From Carboxydothermus islandicus (lineage in GTDB: Bacteria > Bacillota > Z-2901 > Carboxydothermales > Carboxydothermaceae), in NCBI RefSeq assembly GCF_001950325.1, contig NZ_BDJL01000017.1, positions 6,711 through 45,548 on the forward strand: DNA of 38,838 bases, written 5' to 3'. Below the pieces are notes generated by a model. The model was not told the origin of the DNA. It ran no database searches and worked only from the letters and a program-made list of their open reading frames with translations. The position numbers were made by a program, and so were the translations under genes. The number at the start of each line of letters is the position of its first letter. The stretch's first letter is position 1. Positions 16,023 to 24,577 of the stretch are shown here, one piece after another.

Positions 16023-16823
16023 TTGCGGTACCGATTATTGGCTGTGGACCTGGATGATACTTTTTTAAACAAGGAATTGCAGGTTTCGCCCCGGGTACAA
16101 CAAGCGGTGATAGAGGCTTTGAAGAAAGGGATTATCGTGACTTTTGCTTCCGGCCGAATGTACCGTTCGGCCAAGAAATACGCTTTTTCTTTTTTAGGAG
16201 ACATTCCTCTGATCACCTATAACGGGGCATTGATTAAATATTCCCGGTCGGAACGGGAAGTATACCACCAGCCGGTGCCCGGGGAGCTGGCCCTTACTAT
16301 TTACCGCAGGGTAAAAGGACATTTTCACCTTAATGTTTACCAGGACGATGAACTTTTGGTCGAGGAAGACAATCAATATATCAGAGATTACAGCAGGATT
16401 GCGGGCGTTCCTTTTCGGGTAGTAAACAATATAGAAGAACTTTTAAATAAAAAAGCTCCTACTAAACTTTTAGCTATTGGCGACCCCAGTGCCTTAGACC
16501 AGCTCTGGGAAGAAACTAACGGTGAGTTTCGGGGAGTTCTTCATATTACCAAATCGAAACCCCATTATTTAGAGTTTTTAGCTGCCGGCGTTAATAAAGG
16601 AGAGGCTCTAAAAATCTTAGCTCAACATTTAGGGGTCTCATTAAAGGAAACGGTAGCGGTTGGAGATAGTTATAACGACCTGGAAATGTTAGAGACGGCC
16701 GGTTTGGGAGTTGCTGTCGGCAATGCTCTGCCGGAGGTAAAACGCCGGGCTGACTTGGTGGTACCGGCTAATGATGAGGATGGAATTGCTTATTTAATAA
16801 ATGAAATTATTTTAAAAAATTAA
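16023..16823 (+). CDS. Cof-type HAD-superfamily hydrolase
   Basis: Soluble phosphatase of the Cof/IIB HAD group, which act on sugar phosphates, nucleotides or flavin precursors. All four HAD motifs are present: AVDLDDTF (nucleophile D9 and acid D11), TFASGR, the lysine in NKGEALKIL, and GDSYNDLEML. The central cap domain (about 85-190) is the alpha-beta type. It has 266 residues, normal length. The start is TTG at 16023 with GGAGTGA overlapping the uvrC stop, so it is translationally coupled to uvrC. The specific substrate cannot be told. Confidence 0.9.
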   Translation: MRYRLLAVDLDDTFLNKELQVSPRVQQAVIEALKKGIIVTFASGRMYRSAKKYAFSFLGDIPLITYNGALIKYSRSEREVYHQPVPGELALTIYRRVKGHFHLNVYQDDELLVEEDNQYIRDYSRIAGVPFRVVNNIEELLNKKAPTKLLAIGDPSALDQLWEETNGEFRGVLHITKSKPHYLEFLAAGVNKGEALKILAQHLGVSLKETVAVGDSYNDLEMLETAGLGVAVGNALPEVKRRADLVVPANDEDGIAYLINEIILKN

Positions 16824-16841
16824 AAGAAGGGAGAGGTTTTT

Positions 16842-17864
16842 ATGGACTTAAAAGAAATCAGGGCAACCGCCAGAGAAAAGCTCAAAGGATTTTGCCGGGT
16901 TTGCCCGGTGTGTGACGGTCGGGCGTGTGCCGGAGAAGTACCGGGAATGGGAGGAGTAGGTACCGGAAAAGCTTTTCAGGAAAATTTACGGGCTCTTTCC
17001 CGGTATAAGTTAAATTTAAGAACGATTCACGGGGTAAAAGAACCGGATTTAAGCTTTGAACTTTTTGGGGTTAAGGTAAGCATGCCGGTTTTTGCTGCTC
17101 CGATTACCGGAACCACTTACAACATGGGCGGAGCGTTAACCGAAGAAGAGTATACTTTAGCGGTGACCGAAGGTAGCCTTTTAGCGGGGACCTTAGCTTT
17201 TACCGGAGATGGAGCCGATCCCACCATGTACGGTTCGGGGTTGAAAGCGATTAAAAAAGTGGAAGGTAAAGGTATTCCCATTATTAAACCAAGAGCGCAA
17301 GAGGAGATAATTAAAAGGATTAGAGAAGCGGAAGAAGCGGGAGCTATTGCTGTAGGGGTGGATATTGATGGAGCCGGATTGCTAACGATGGCTTTAAAGG
17401 GACAGCCGGTCAGTCCGAAAACCCTGGAAGAAGTAATGGAAATTGTTAATTCCACCAGGCTGCCGTTTATTTTAAAGGGTATCATGACCCCGGATGAGGC
17501 CGAATTAGCGGTTAGAGCCGGGGCGAAAGCCATTGTGGTTTCCAACCACGGAGGAAGGGTGCTGGATGAAACTCCCGGGGCCGCCGATGTCCTGCCGGAA
17601 ATTGCTGCCAGAGTAAAAGGGAAAATCACCATCCTGGCCGATGGAGGAGTAAGATCCGGTGTCGATGTTTTAAAACTTTTGGCGCTGGGAGCGGATGGAG
17701 TATTAATAGGCCGGCCGGTAATCGTGGCAGCTTTTGGCGGTGGTGCCGAAGGGGTTAAAATTTACCTTGAGAAAATTAAAAAGGAACTAAGGGAAGCGAT
17801 GCTTTTAACGGGAGTTGCGCGGGTGAACGAAGTCCCGGGAACAGTTATCCGGAAGGAGCAGTAA
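16842..17864 (+). CDS. FMN-dependent alpha-hydroxy-acid dehydrogenase-like protein with N-terminal cysteine cluster
   Basis: TIM-barrel flavoprotein of the lactate/glycolate oxidase and isopentenyl-diphosphate isomerase-2-like group. Barrel signatures include MPVFAAPITGT (81-91), the FMN-phosphate segment GGVRSGVDVLKLLALGADG, and the catalytic block VVSNHGGRVLDETPG with H236. At 340 residues it is slightly shorter than classic family members (about 360-380). Before the barrel are four cysteines, C18, C21, C24 and C29 (CxxCxxCx4C), which suggest a metal or iron-sulfur site and an electron acceptor other than oxygen; that is inference. A good site (AAGAAGGGAGAGG) precedes the ATG. The glucokinase gene starts one base after its stop. 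The substrate is unknown. Confidence 0.82.
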   Translation: MDLKEIRATAREKLKGFCRVCPVCDGRACAGEVPGMGGVGTGKAFQENLRALSRYKLNLRTIHGVKEPDLSFELFGVKVSMPVFAAPITGTTYNMGGALTEEEYTLAVTEGSLLAGTLAFTGDGADPTMYGSGLKAIKKVEGKGIPIIKPRAQEEIIKRIREAEEAGAIAVGVDIDGAGLLTMALKGQPVSPKTLEEVMEIVNSTRLPFILKGIMTPDEAELAVRAGAKAIVVSNHGGRVLDETPGAADVLPEIAARVKGKITILADGGVRSGVDVLKLLALGADGVLIGRPVIVAAFGGGAEGVKIYLEKIKKELREAMLLTGVARVNEVPGTVIRKEQ

Positions 17865-17865
17865 G

Positions 17866-18822
17866 ATGGGAAATTATGTAGTGGGGATAGACCTGGGAGG
17901 TACGAAAATTTATACTGCCTTGGCTAACTTAAGTGGGGAAATAGTGGCGGAAGAAATTGAACCGACTACCAAAGACGAAACAAAACTTTTACACCAGCTT
18001 GGGAGGATGGTTAAAGGGGTTATTGCCAAAAGCGCAGTACCGAAGGAAAAAGTGCTGGGAATCGGGATTGGGGCGCCGGGAACGGTGGACTACCGTACCG
18101 GAACACTTATTACCGCTCCCAATCTTCCCTGGCAAAATTACCCGCTGAAAATAAATTTGCAAGCGTTGCTCCGTTTACCGGTGGAAGTTGATAACGATGC
18201 CAATTTAGCAGCTTTGGGTGAGTACAGGTACGGTGCCGGCCGGGGCCACAGAGACCTGGTTTATGTTACCGTAAGTACCGGGATTGGTGCGGGTATAATA
18301 ATAGATGGACAGCTCTATCGGGGAAGCTCCGGCAGTGCCGGCGAGTTAGGCCATACCATTGTGGAACCGGGTGGCCCCCGGTGCAATTGTGGCCGACGGG
18401 GCTGTCTGGAAGTAATGGCCTCGGGTACGGCAATAGGAGAAAGGGCACGGCAATTGGTGGCCGAGGGTTTTGGCCAGGAAATTTTAAAATTGGCTCAGGG
18501 GAATATTGAGGCTATCAACGCTAAAACGGTGGGGGAAGCGTTTTTAGCGGGTGATCCGGAAGCAAAAGGAATATTAAACGAAGCGGCTTTTTATCTGGGG
18601 ATTGGCCTGGCCAATGTAGTGAACCTCTTAAATCCTTCTCTGATTGTTTTAGGAGGCGGGGTTATAAATATTGGCGAACCCTTTTTAGAGTTAATTCGAG
18701 AAGAACTGGCAGAGAAGGCATTACCCCAGCCCTATAAAGATTTAACGGTAAAAAAAGCCGTTTTAGGAAGTAAAACCGGAGTCATGGGAGCGATAGCCTT
18801 AGCTTTGGAGCGATTTTCTTAA
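17866..18822 (+). CDS. glkA: ROK-family glucokinase
   Basis: Phosphorylates glucose (or a related sugar) with ATP in the cytoplasm. The 318-residue protein has the phosphate-binding motif GIDLGGTKIY (7-16), the catalytic aspartate in DNDAN (D111), VSTGIGAGI, and the ROK zinc site GHTIVEPGG with H163 and CNCGRRGCLE (C173, C175, C180). Length and motifs fit Gram-positive glucokinase better than fructokinase or a ROK repressor, since there is no N-terminal helix-turn-helix. The ATG lies one base after the preceding stop, with GGAAGGAG inside the upstream gene's end, so translation is coupled. Confidence 0.9.
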   Translation: MGNYVVGIDLGGTKIYTALANLSGEIVAEEIEPTTKDETKLLHQLGRMVKGVIAKSAVPKEKVLGIGIGAPGTVDYRTGTLITAPNLPWQNYPLKINLQALLRLPVEVDNDANLAALGEYRYGAGRGHRDLVYVTVSTGIGAGIIIDGQLYRGSSGSAGELGHTIVEPGGPRCNCGRRGCLEVMASGTAIGERARQLVAEGFGQEILKLAQGNIEAINAKTVGEAFLAGDPEAKGILNEAAFYLGIGLANVVNLLNPSLIVLGGGVINIGEPFLELIREELAEKALPQPYKDLTVKKAVLGSKTGVMGAIALALERFS

Positions 18823-18835
18823 AGGATGGGGTCAA

Positions 18836-19579
18836 ATGTTTTCCGGTGATTTTCATACCCATACCCGTTATAGCGATGGCCGGGGAAGTTTACGAGAAAA
18901 TGTCGAGGCAGCTTTAAAGAAAGGCTTACTTTTTTACGGGGTTGCCGACCACGGTCCGGCGAATATTGGCACCGGGGTGCGGCAGGAAAAGGTCTATTTA
19001 ACCATCAAAGAAGAAGCACGGAATCTCGAAAAAGAATTTTCCGATATTAAAATACTGGTGGGGGCGGAAGCAAATGTTATTTCTTTAGAGGGGGATATTG
19101 ATATTAGCAGGGAAATTGTTTCCGCCCTTGACTTTTTAATTATTGGTCTTCACCCCTATATTTTACCCAGGACCTTAAAAGATGGCTTTTTGTTTGTCCT
19201 TCCTAACCTGTTTGGACGGTTTTTTTCCGGAATAAAGAAGTATCTTATCCGGGTAAATACCCGGGCACTAATTCGATCAATAGAGAAATACCGACCCTTA
19301 GCAATAAGTCACCCCAACCTCAGGCTTCCCGTAAATATAGAGGAGCTGGCGCGGACCTGTGCAAAGTACGGGGTAGCGTTAGAAATAAATACCGGACATA
19401 ACTATCCCAAGGATGAGATAGTTCTGGCAGCTTTAAAAACGGGAGCAAAGCTGATGGTTAACAGTGATGCTCACTACCCCCAAACGGTGGGCGAACTGAA
19501 AAGCGGGAAAGAACTTTTGCTGCGCTATAATTTTCCTTTGGACAGGGTTTTGAATATTAAAGGATCTGAGTTAAATTAA
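18836..19579 (+). CDS. PHP-domain metal-dependent phosphoesterase
   Basis: The 247-residue protein is a stand-alone PHP domain, the fold of histidinol phosphatase, PolX and YcdX-like phosphatases. Metal ligands are seen in DFHTHTRYSDG (H7, H9), VADHGP, the glutamate in GAEANV, the histidines in IIGLHPY and ISHPNL, and NSDAHYP near the C-terminus. There is no polymerase or other fused domain, and no histidine-biosynthesis gene nearby, so a histidinol-phosphatase role is not supported. The start has GGATGGGG upstream and lies 13 bases after the glucokinase gene, within the same operon. Confidence 0.85.
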   Translation: MFSGDFHTHTRYSDGRGSLRENVEAALKKGLLFYGVADHGPANIGTGVRQEKVYLTIKEEARNLEKEFSDIKILVGAEANVISLEGDIDISREIVSALDFLIIGLHPYILPRTLKDGFLFVLPNLFGRFFSGIKKYLIRVNTRALIRSIEKYRPLAISHPNLRLPVNIEELARTCAKYGVALEINTGHNYPKDEIVLAALKTGAKLMVNSDAHYPQTVGELKSGKELLLRYNFPLDRVLNIKGSELN

Positions 19580-19594
19580 ACGGTGGGTGGAATA

Positions 19595-20464
19595 ATGCGC
19601 TTTTTAATTGTAACGGGATTATCCGGAGCTGGTAAAACGCAGGCAATGCGCGCTTTAGAAGATCTTGGCTATTTTTGCGTGGATAACTTACCTCCGGTTT
19701 TAATGCCCAAGTTTGCGGAACTGGTAGCTCATGCGGAAAATAAAATAGAAAAGGTAGCTTTAGTGGTGGATGTCCGGGGGCAGAAGTTTTTTCAGGATTT
19801 AGACTGGGCTCTGGGAGAGTTAACGAAGCTTGGAATAAAGTATGAAATCTTATTTTTAGAGGCCCGGGACGAAATATTATTAAAACGGTTTAAAGCTAAT
19901 CGCCGGGGGCATCCGCTGGGAGTACGGGGCAGTCAAATTTTAGATAACATCAAAAAGGAAAGAAAGTTTTTAGAGAATTTACGGGCAAGAGCCGATAAAA
20001 TAATAGATACTTCTGATTTACAGCCAGCAGATTTACGAAACGAGATTTTAAACTATTACGGCGAAGAGCAAAAGCGCAGCAAAATTTCCATAAATATCGT
20101 AACTTTTGGTTATAAGTACGGTCTACCCTTAGATGCCGACCTTATAATGGATGTTCGTTTTTTACCCAATCCTTTTTACGTAAATGAACTAAGACCTCTT
20201 TCCGGAAGCGACAAGCCGGTTTATGATTACGTTTTTAAGTATGAGGTTACCAAAAAATTTACCGAAAAATTTTTGGATCTTATTGAATTTTTAATGCCCT
20301 TTTACCAGAAAGAAGGAAAAAGCAATCTCGTCATTGCTATTGGCTGTACCGGTGGCCGGCACCGGTCGGTAGCTATTGCTAATTTTCTGGCCAGGACTTT
20401 AGAAGAAAAAAATTACGAGGTGTATCTGCGGCATCGGGATCTGGAAAAACACCGGGAGGAATAA
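19595..20464 (+). CDS. rapZ: RNase adapter / nucleotide-binding protein RapZ (YvcJ)
   Basis: P-loop protein that in E. coli controls glucosamine-6-phosphate synthase through small RNAs and in Bacillus (YvcJ) hydrolyses nucleotides and affects competence. The 289 residues begin with Walker A TGLSGAGKT (7-15), followed by ALEDLGYFCVDNLPP, VDVRGQ, and the conserved C-terminal block GCTGGRHRSVAIA. The ATG at 19595 after GGGTGG is preferred to an in-frame GTG at 19583 because it starts directly before the P-loop strand. It heads the conserved Firmicutes set rapZ-yvcK-whiA; yvcK starts 4 bases after its stop. Confidence 0.95.
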   Translation: MRFLIVTGLSGAGKTQAMRALEDLGYFCVDNLPPVLMPKFAELVAHAENKIEKVALVVDVRGQKFFQDLDWALGELTKLGIKYEILFLEARDEILLKRFKANRRGHPLGVRGSQILDNIKKERKFLENLRARADKIIDTSDLQPADLRNEILNYYGEEQKRSKISINIVTFGYKYGLPLDADLIMDVRFLPNPFYVNELRPLSGSDKPVYDYVFKYEVTKKFTEKFLDLIEFLMPFYQKEGKSNLVIAIGCTGGRHRSVAIANFLARTLEEKNYEVYLRHRDLEKHREE

Positions 20465-20468
20465 GGTA

Positions 20469-21692
20469 ATGAAAAAATATTTATTATGGTTGTACCCCGG
20501 TTTAAAAATTAAAAGGTACATTTTGCTTATTATTGCGGGAATACTATCCTTTGCCTGGGGTTTTCACCTTATAGTTGAAAACCGACGGCTTTATGTTTTA
20601 ATTGTTTTCGGAATAAGTGTTTTTTTAATTGCATATGGTTTTAAAAAGCTCTTAAATTCCGTTTTAAAAAGTTTGTATCCGGACGAACGGGGAAATGTCA
20701 TTGAAGAACTTTATCTTAGAAAAAAACTTTTGAGGGGTCCAAAAATTGCTGTTATTGGTGGTGGAACCGGACTTGCCACCTTACTTCGGGGATTAAAACA
20801 TTACACCAGCAACATTACCGCTATTGTAACGGTAGCCGATGACGGAGGAAGCTCTGGCCGGCTTCGGGAAGAAATGGGTATGCTGCCACCGGGGGATTTA
20901 AGAAACTGTTTGGTGGCTCTGGCGGATAAAGAAAGTCTCATGGAAAGTTTATTGCAGTTTCGTTTTACCGAAGGGGATTTGGCCGGTCACAGCATGGGAA
21001 ATTTGCTTTTAGCTGCCCTCTGGAAAATCAACGGGAATTTTTCCCAGGCAGTTTTTTCCCTGGGACAGATCTTAAAAGTAAGGGGTGTTGTTTATCCTTC
21101 AACCGAAGATAAAGTAGTGTTAAGGGGTATTCTTGTCAACGGCGATGAAGTGGTGGGGGAGAGCCGTTTTCGGGAAGTAGCGGTGCCCATTAAAAGGGTT
21201 TATCTCCATCCACCGGGAGCAAAGACTTTGCCGGAAGTCGAAAAAGCATTATTGGAGGCGGATTTAATTATTTTAGGACCGGGTAGCCTTTTCACCAGCA
21301 TTATCCCTAACTTGCTGGTAAAAGGGGTGGTGGAGAGCATCAGGAAAAGCCGGGCGCCGGTTCTTTATGTGATGAATATAATGACCGAGAAGGGAGAAAC
21401 CGCTGGCTTTACGGCGCACGACCACCTGCAGGCTATTATCGAGCACGCGGGACCGATTGTGGATTATGTTTTGGTAAATAACGAAAGCTTTGCCGATCAT
21501 TTGTTAGCTAAATATCAGCGGGAAGGACAGCAGCCGGTAACGGTAAACGAAAAGCTTTTAAAAAAGCTTGGGGTTAAAAAGGTGATAAAAGCACCGGTAT
21601 TAGACCAGAAGCAGTATTTACGCCATGATTCGGAAAAATTGGCCCGGGTAATAATAAGTTTTTACCGGAAGGAAATTGCCGAAAAAGTTTAA
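20469..21692 (+). CDS. yvcK: gluconeogenesis factor YvcK/GlmR with N-terminal membrane anchor
   Basis: UDP-sugar-binding regulator of the CofD-like fold, needed for cell-wall precursor supply on gluconeogenic carbon in Bacillus. The conserved domain begins near residue 91 (PKIAVIGGGTGLATLLRGL) and includes VTVADDGGSSGRLR, MLPPGDLRNCLVAL and LGPGSLFTSIIPNLL. The 407-residue protein is longer than the Bacillus one (about 320): an 85-residue N-terminal extension holds two hydrophobic segments (about 17-36 and 41-60), predicting membrane attachment as a hairpin. The ATG has AATAAGG close by and lies 4 bases after rapZ. A role in gluconeogenesis fits the presence of a full lower-glycolysis operon in this window. 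Confidence 0.93.
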   Translation: MKKYLLWLYPGLKIKRYILLIIAGILSFAWGFHLIVENRRLYVLIVFGISVFLIAYGFKKLLNSVLKSLYPDERGNVIEELYLRKKLLRGPKIAVIGGGTGLATLLRGLKHYTSNITAIVTVADDGGSSGRLREEMGMLPPGDLRNCLVALADKESLMESLLQFRFTEGDLAGHSMGNLLLAALWKINGNFSQAVFSLGQILKVRGVVYPSTEDKVVLRGILVNGDEVVGESRFREVAVPIKRVYLHPPGAKTLPEVEKALLEADLIILGPGSLFTSIIPNLLVKGVVESIRKSRAPVLYVMNIMTEKGETAGFTAHDHLQAIIEHAGPIVDYVLVNNESFADHLLAKYQREGQQPVTVNEKLLKKLGVKKVIKAPVLDQKQYLRHDSEKLARVIISFYRKEIAEKV

Positions 21693-21710
21693 GCAAATGG
21701 GGGAAAAAAG

Positions 21711-22535
21711 ATGAAGCGGATATTACTTGCCTTTATACTGGCGTTAATTGCTGCGGCAAGTATTGTTACCGTCGGATGGCTTTCTTTTCCCAGGGAAGCC
21801 TTTGCCGATTACCGGGAGCGAGGGGTACCGATTTTAATGTATCATAAGGTAAATCCCGACCGGAAAACCGGCGGCCTTGGGCTTAGAGTTTTGCCCCGGG
21901 AGTTTGACTGGCAAATGCGCTATTTAAAGGAGCATGGTTTTCACACGGTATCTTTGGATGAAGCGGTGGATTATCTTGAATTTGGTAAGCCCTTACCGGA
22001 AAAACCTATTGTGATAACTTTTGATGATGGTTACCGGGATAATTACGTTTATGCCTTTCCGATTTTAAAAAAATACGGTTTTCGCGCTACAATTTTTATA
22101 ATTACCGGAATTGTTGGGAAAACTAACGAGTGGGATGAGCGGGAAGGAAAGCCCACCAATTACATGTTAACCTGGGAGCAGATCGAGGAAATGGCCAATT
22201 ACGGGATTGAATTTGGCGCTCATACCGTTAATCACCCCCGGTTAACGAAAGTACCGCTGGAAGTGGCGGAAAAGGAAATTTTTAATTCCAAAAAAATGTT
22301 AGAAGCGAATTTAAGGCGTCCGGTAAAATATTTTTGTTATCCCTATGGTCTTTACAATGACCAAATTATAGAAATGGTAAAAAAAGCCGGTTTTCGAGCT
22401 GCCACTACTACCGAGCTGGGAATTAATGAGAAAGGTTGTGATTTATACCGTTTAAAACGCTTGCGGGTTACCGGCCATATGAGTAGGAGGGAATTTGTGG
22501 AGCAGTTAGAAAAATATTTAAGGGAAGATAGGTAG
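21711..22535 (+). CDS. secreted or membrane-anchored polysaccharide deacetylase
   Basis: NodB-homology deacetylase (carbohydrate esterase 4 group), probably acting on peptidoglycan or another cell-surface glycan. The 274-residue protein starts with a signal/anchor helix (about 4-24), then VPILMYHKV, the catalytic TFDDGYRDN motif, the metal histidines in FGAHTVNHPRL, and CYPYGLYND. The N-terminal helix lacks an obvious lipoprotein cysteine. The start follows GGGGGAAAA 18 bases after yvcK. It looks like the last gene of the long operon that begins at 13573. The exact glycan substrate is unknown. Confidence 0.9.
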   Translation: MKRILLAFILALIAAASIVTVGWLSFPREAFADYRERGVPILMYHKVNPDRKTGGLGLRVLPREFDWQMRYLKEHGFHTVSLDEAVDYLEFGKPLPEKPIVITFDDGYRDNYVYAFPILKKYGFRATIFIITGIVGKTNEWDEREGKPTNYMLTWEQIEEMANYGIEFGAHTVNHPRLTKVPLEVAEKEIFNSKKMLEANLRRPVKYFCYPYGLYNDQIIEMVKKAGFRAATTTELGINEKGCDLYRLKRLRVTGHMSRREFVEQLEKYLREDR

Positions 22536-22595
22536 AAAAGGGAGCATAAAAAATTTCTACCGGGTTATGTTAAAGATACAATCCTTCCTTTATTC

Positions 22596-22609
22596 CCGGA
22601 GTGCTCCGG
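22596..22609. repeat. inverted repeat between the deacetylase gene and whiA
   Basis: CCGGAG-TG-CTCCGG forms a 6-bp GC-rich stem with no T-run after it. It lies 36 bases before the whiA -10 box, so it could be a weak transcript-stabilising hairpin or an operator. Confidence 0.4.
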
Positions 22610-22641
22610 AAGTACCACTCCTGGCCGGTCAGGTGGTTGTA

Positions 22642-22650
22642 TGGTATAAT
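22642..22650 (+). promoter_or_regulatory. extended -10 promoter of whiA
   Basis: TGGTATAAT is a perfect extended -10 element with no clear -35 box. Transcription would start near 22656-22658, only about ten bases before the whiA ATG, leaving just the GAGGTGG site (22657-22663) as leader. Confidence 0.6.
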
Positions 22651-22667
22651 TTTTTCGAGGTGGTAAC

Positions 22668-23603
22668 ATGTCTTTTGCCCGGGAAACGAAAGAAGAGCTG
22701 GCCCACATTATCCCCCAGAAAAGTTGCTGCCAGCGGGCGGAACTGGGAGCTTATATCAAGATGCTGGGGGATTTGGGTATTTCCAGTAAAAAGTTAAAAC
22801 TTTCCCTTAAAACTCCCCTTTCTTTTTTGGCGCGAAAAATTCTAATTCTTCTAAAAAATAATGGTTTTAAAACTAAAACCCTGGTGCAGGACCACGGGCG
22901 GCTTTCCCAAAAAAATTTTTACTATATAGAACTTGAAGAGCGGGTGGAAGAACTTCTTAAAGAGTATGGCTTTATAGATGAAAAAGGAAATTTATCTAAC
23001 CGCATTAACGAAAATTATATTAAAAACGATTGTTGCCGGCGAAGTTTTCTAAGGGGCGTTTTTTTAGCCGGTGGCTCTTTAAACGATCCGGCAGGAGACT
23101 ATCATCTGGAATTAAACCTGCCCGATGAGGCGTTTGCCCGGCAGGTTTTAAAGGTTTTGCAAAAGTACCATTTTACTTTTCGGTTTTTAAAACGGAAATC
23201 TGTTCCTTTTTTGTATTTAAAGGATGCGGAACAGATTTTATCTTTTTTAAGTTTGATAGGGGCTCATCAGTCGCTTTTAAAATTTGAAAACGTTCGGGTG
23301 GTGAAAGAAGTTAGAAACCAGGTAAATCGCCTGGTTAACTGCGAAACGGCCAATATCAAAAAAGCGGTAAAAACGGCGGTGAAGCAGATAAAGGATATTG
23401 AATATATTGCAGAGAAGATTGGGTTGGATAACCTTGACCCGGCTTTAAAGGAAATTGCCATTTTAAGACTGGATAATCCGGATTTAAGCTTAAAAGAAAT
23501 AGGTAGTCTTTTAAACCCTCCCCTGACTAAATCCGGGGTTAATCACCGCTTTCGCAAATTAGAACTTATAGCTGAAAAAATAAGAAACGGGGCGCTGGGG
23601 TAA
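22668..23603 (+). CDS. whiA: sporulation/cell-division regulator WhiA
   Basis: DNA-binding protein conserved in Gram-positive bacteria; it is needed for sporulation in Streptomyces and affects division in Bacillus. The 311 residues begin MSFARETKEELAHI, followed by a region homologous to LAGLIDADG homing endonucleases (about 90-200, with LRGVFLAGGSLNDP), and end with a helix-turn-helix (LSLKEIGSLLNPPLTKSGVN). Length and both domains are as expected. The start has a GAGGTGG site and its own extended -10 box. The downstream metallo-beta-lactamase gene overlaps its stop codon by one base. Confidence 0.95.
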   Translation: MSFARETKEELAHIIPQKSCCQRAELGAYIKMLGDLGISSKKLKLSLKTPLSFLARKILILLKNNGFKTKTLVQDHGRLSQKNFYYIELEERVEELLKEYGFIDEKGNLSNRINENYIKNDCCRRSFLRGVFLAGGSLNDPAGDYHLELNLPDEAFARQVLKVLQKYHFTFRFLKRKSVPFLYLKDAEQILSFLSLIGAHQSLLKFENVRVVKEVRNQVNRLVNCETANIKKAVKTAVKQIKDIEYIAEKIGLDNLDPALKEIAILRLDNPDLSLKEIGSLLNPPLTKSGVNHRFRKLELIAEKIRNGALG

Positions 23604-24577
23604 TGGATTTGGAAGGACTTGATCGGGAACTTAGAGAAAAAACAGTTTATGGAATTGAATTAGCAAGGGAAAGGTTTAGAAAAAGAAATGAGATAAAAAA
23701 CACCGGGGAAAGTTTTATTTTGTTTGCCGGAACCGGTGGCAATCCCGAGGCGGTTTTAACCCAGAACCCGTATACCGCGGGCTTTATTATTAAACTTGAA
23801 CAATTTTTAATGTGGGTTGATCCTGGACCGTCGGCAATAGTGCGGGCCCGGGAGTTAAACATTGATTTAGGTAGTCTTACCGCTGTGTATATCTCCCATG
23901 GCCATCAGGACCACTACGGGGGAGCGGAACCCATTATTGAAGGTATGTGCTGGGGAATGTTTGCCCGGAGAGGTTTTCTTTTAGCTCCCGGCAAGGTTTT
24001 AGATGACCGCATGATAAGTCCCTTTCATCAGGGAATTAATACCGGCTTTTATTCCGGGGGGCCGGAAGTGGTGGTTTTAAAAGCACTTAAGCCCGTGGAA
24101 ATAGGGAAAGTAACGGTAGTTCCGGTAGCTGTCTATCACGGGGAAGAAAATTACGGATTTATTTTAAAATATAAAAATTTAGCCATCGGTTATACCAGCG
24201 ATACCAACTACATTTTAAGCTACCAGAGTTTAACGGGAATTAAAAAGGTAGAACGAATGGGGCCGGTTAACGATTTTCTTGAGGTTGTGGATTATCGCGA
24301 AGATCTTAAAAAAATTTTTTCCGAAGTGGATATTTTAATTGCCAATGTAACCGCTCACAATTCCTGGATGCACCGGCACTTAACCACTTTAGGTCTTGCC
24401 CATCTTTTGAAGGACAGTAAAGTTAAATTAGCGGTGCTTAGCCATTTTAACTACTGTTGCCTTTATCCCGAAGATTTGCGGGATAAGATGGCCCGGTATG
24501 TAAGGGAAAAATCCGGTATTAAAACTATTGCCGGTAAGGATGGTTTAAAACTTGAGCTGAATCCGGAGGGAGTATGA
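23603..24577 (+). CDS. metallo-beta-lactamase-fold hydrolase
   Basis: Soluble 324-residue protein of the metallo-beta-lactamase fold. The zinc-binding signature SHGHQDHYGG gives H99, H101, D103 and H104. Further metal-ligand candidates are the histidine in VAVYHGEENYG, the aspartate in YTSDTNY and the histidine in VLSHFNY. The core begins near residue 38 after a charged N-terminal helix. It belongs to the broad group of uncharacterised MBL-fold enzymes; RNase J and RNase Z are not a good match because the RNA-binding domains are absent. Its ATG shares a base with the whiA stop, and the next gene overlaps its stop by 4 bases, so it lies within a tightly coupled operon. Function unknown. Confidence 0.8.
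   Translation: MDLEGLDRELREKTVYGIELARERFRKRNEIKNTGESFILFAGTGGNPEAVLTQNPYTAGFIIKLEQFLMWVDPGPSAIVRARELNIDLGSLTAVYISHGHQDHYGGAEPIIEGMCWGMFARRGFLLAPGKVLDDRMISPFHQGINTGFYSGGPEVVVLKALKPVEIGKVTVVPVAVYHGEENYGFILKYKNLAIGYTSDTNYILSYQSLTGIKKVERMGPVNDFLEVVDYREDLKKIFSEVDILIANVTAHNSWMHRHLTTLGLAHLLKDSKVKLAVLSHFNYCCLYPEDLRDKMARYVREKSGIKTIAGKDGLKLELNPEGV

Noticed and set aside
17117-17632. 171-codon open frame on the minus strand inside the hydroxy-acid dehydrogenase gene
   Set aside because: Antisense shadow created by codon bias of the opposite strand; no start signal.
18836-19579. Histidinol phosphatase assignment for the PHP protein
   Set aside because: The PHP fold is shared by many phosphoesterases, and no histidine-pathway gene is nearby.
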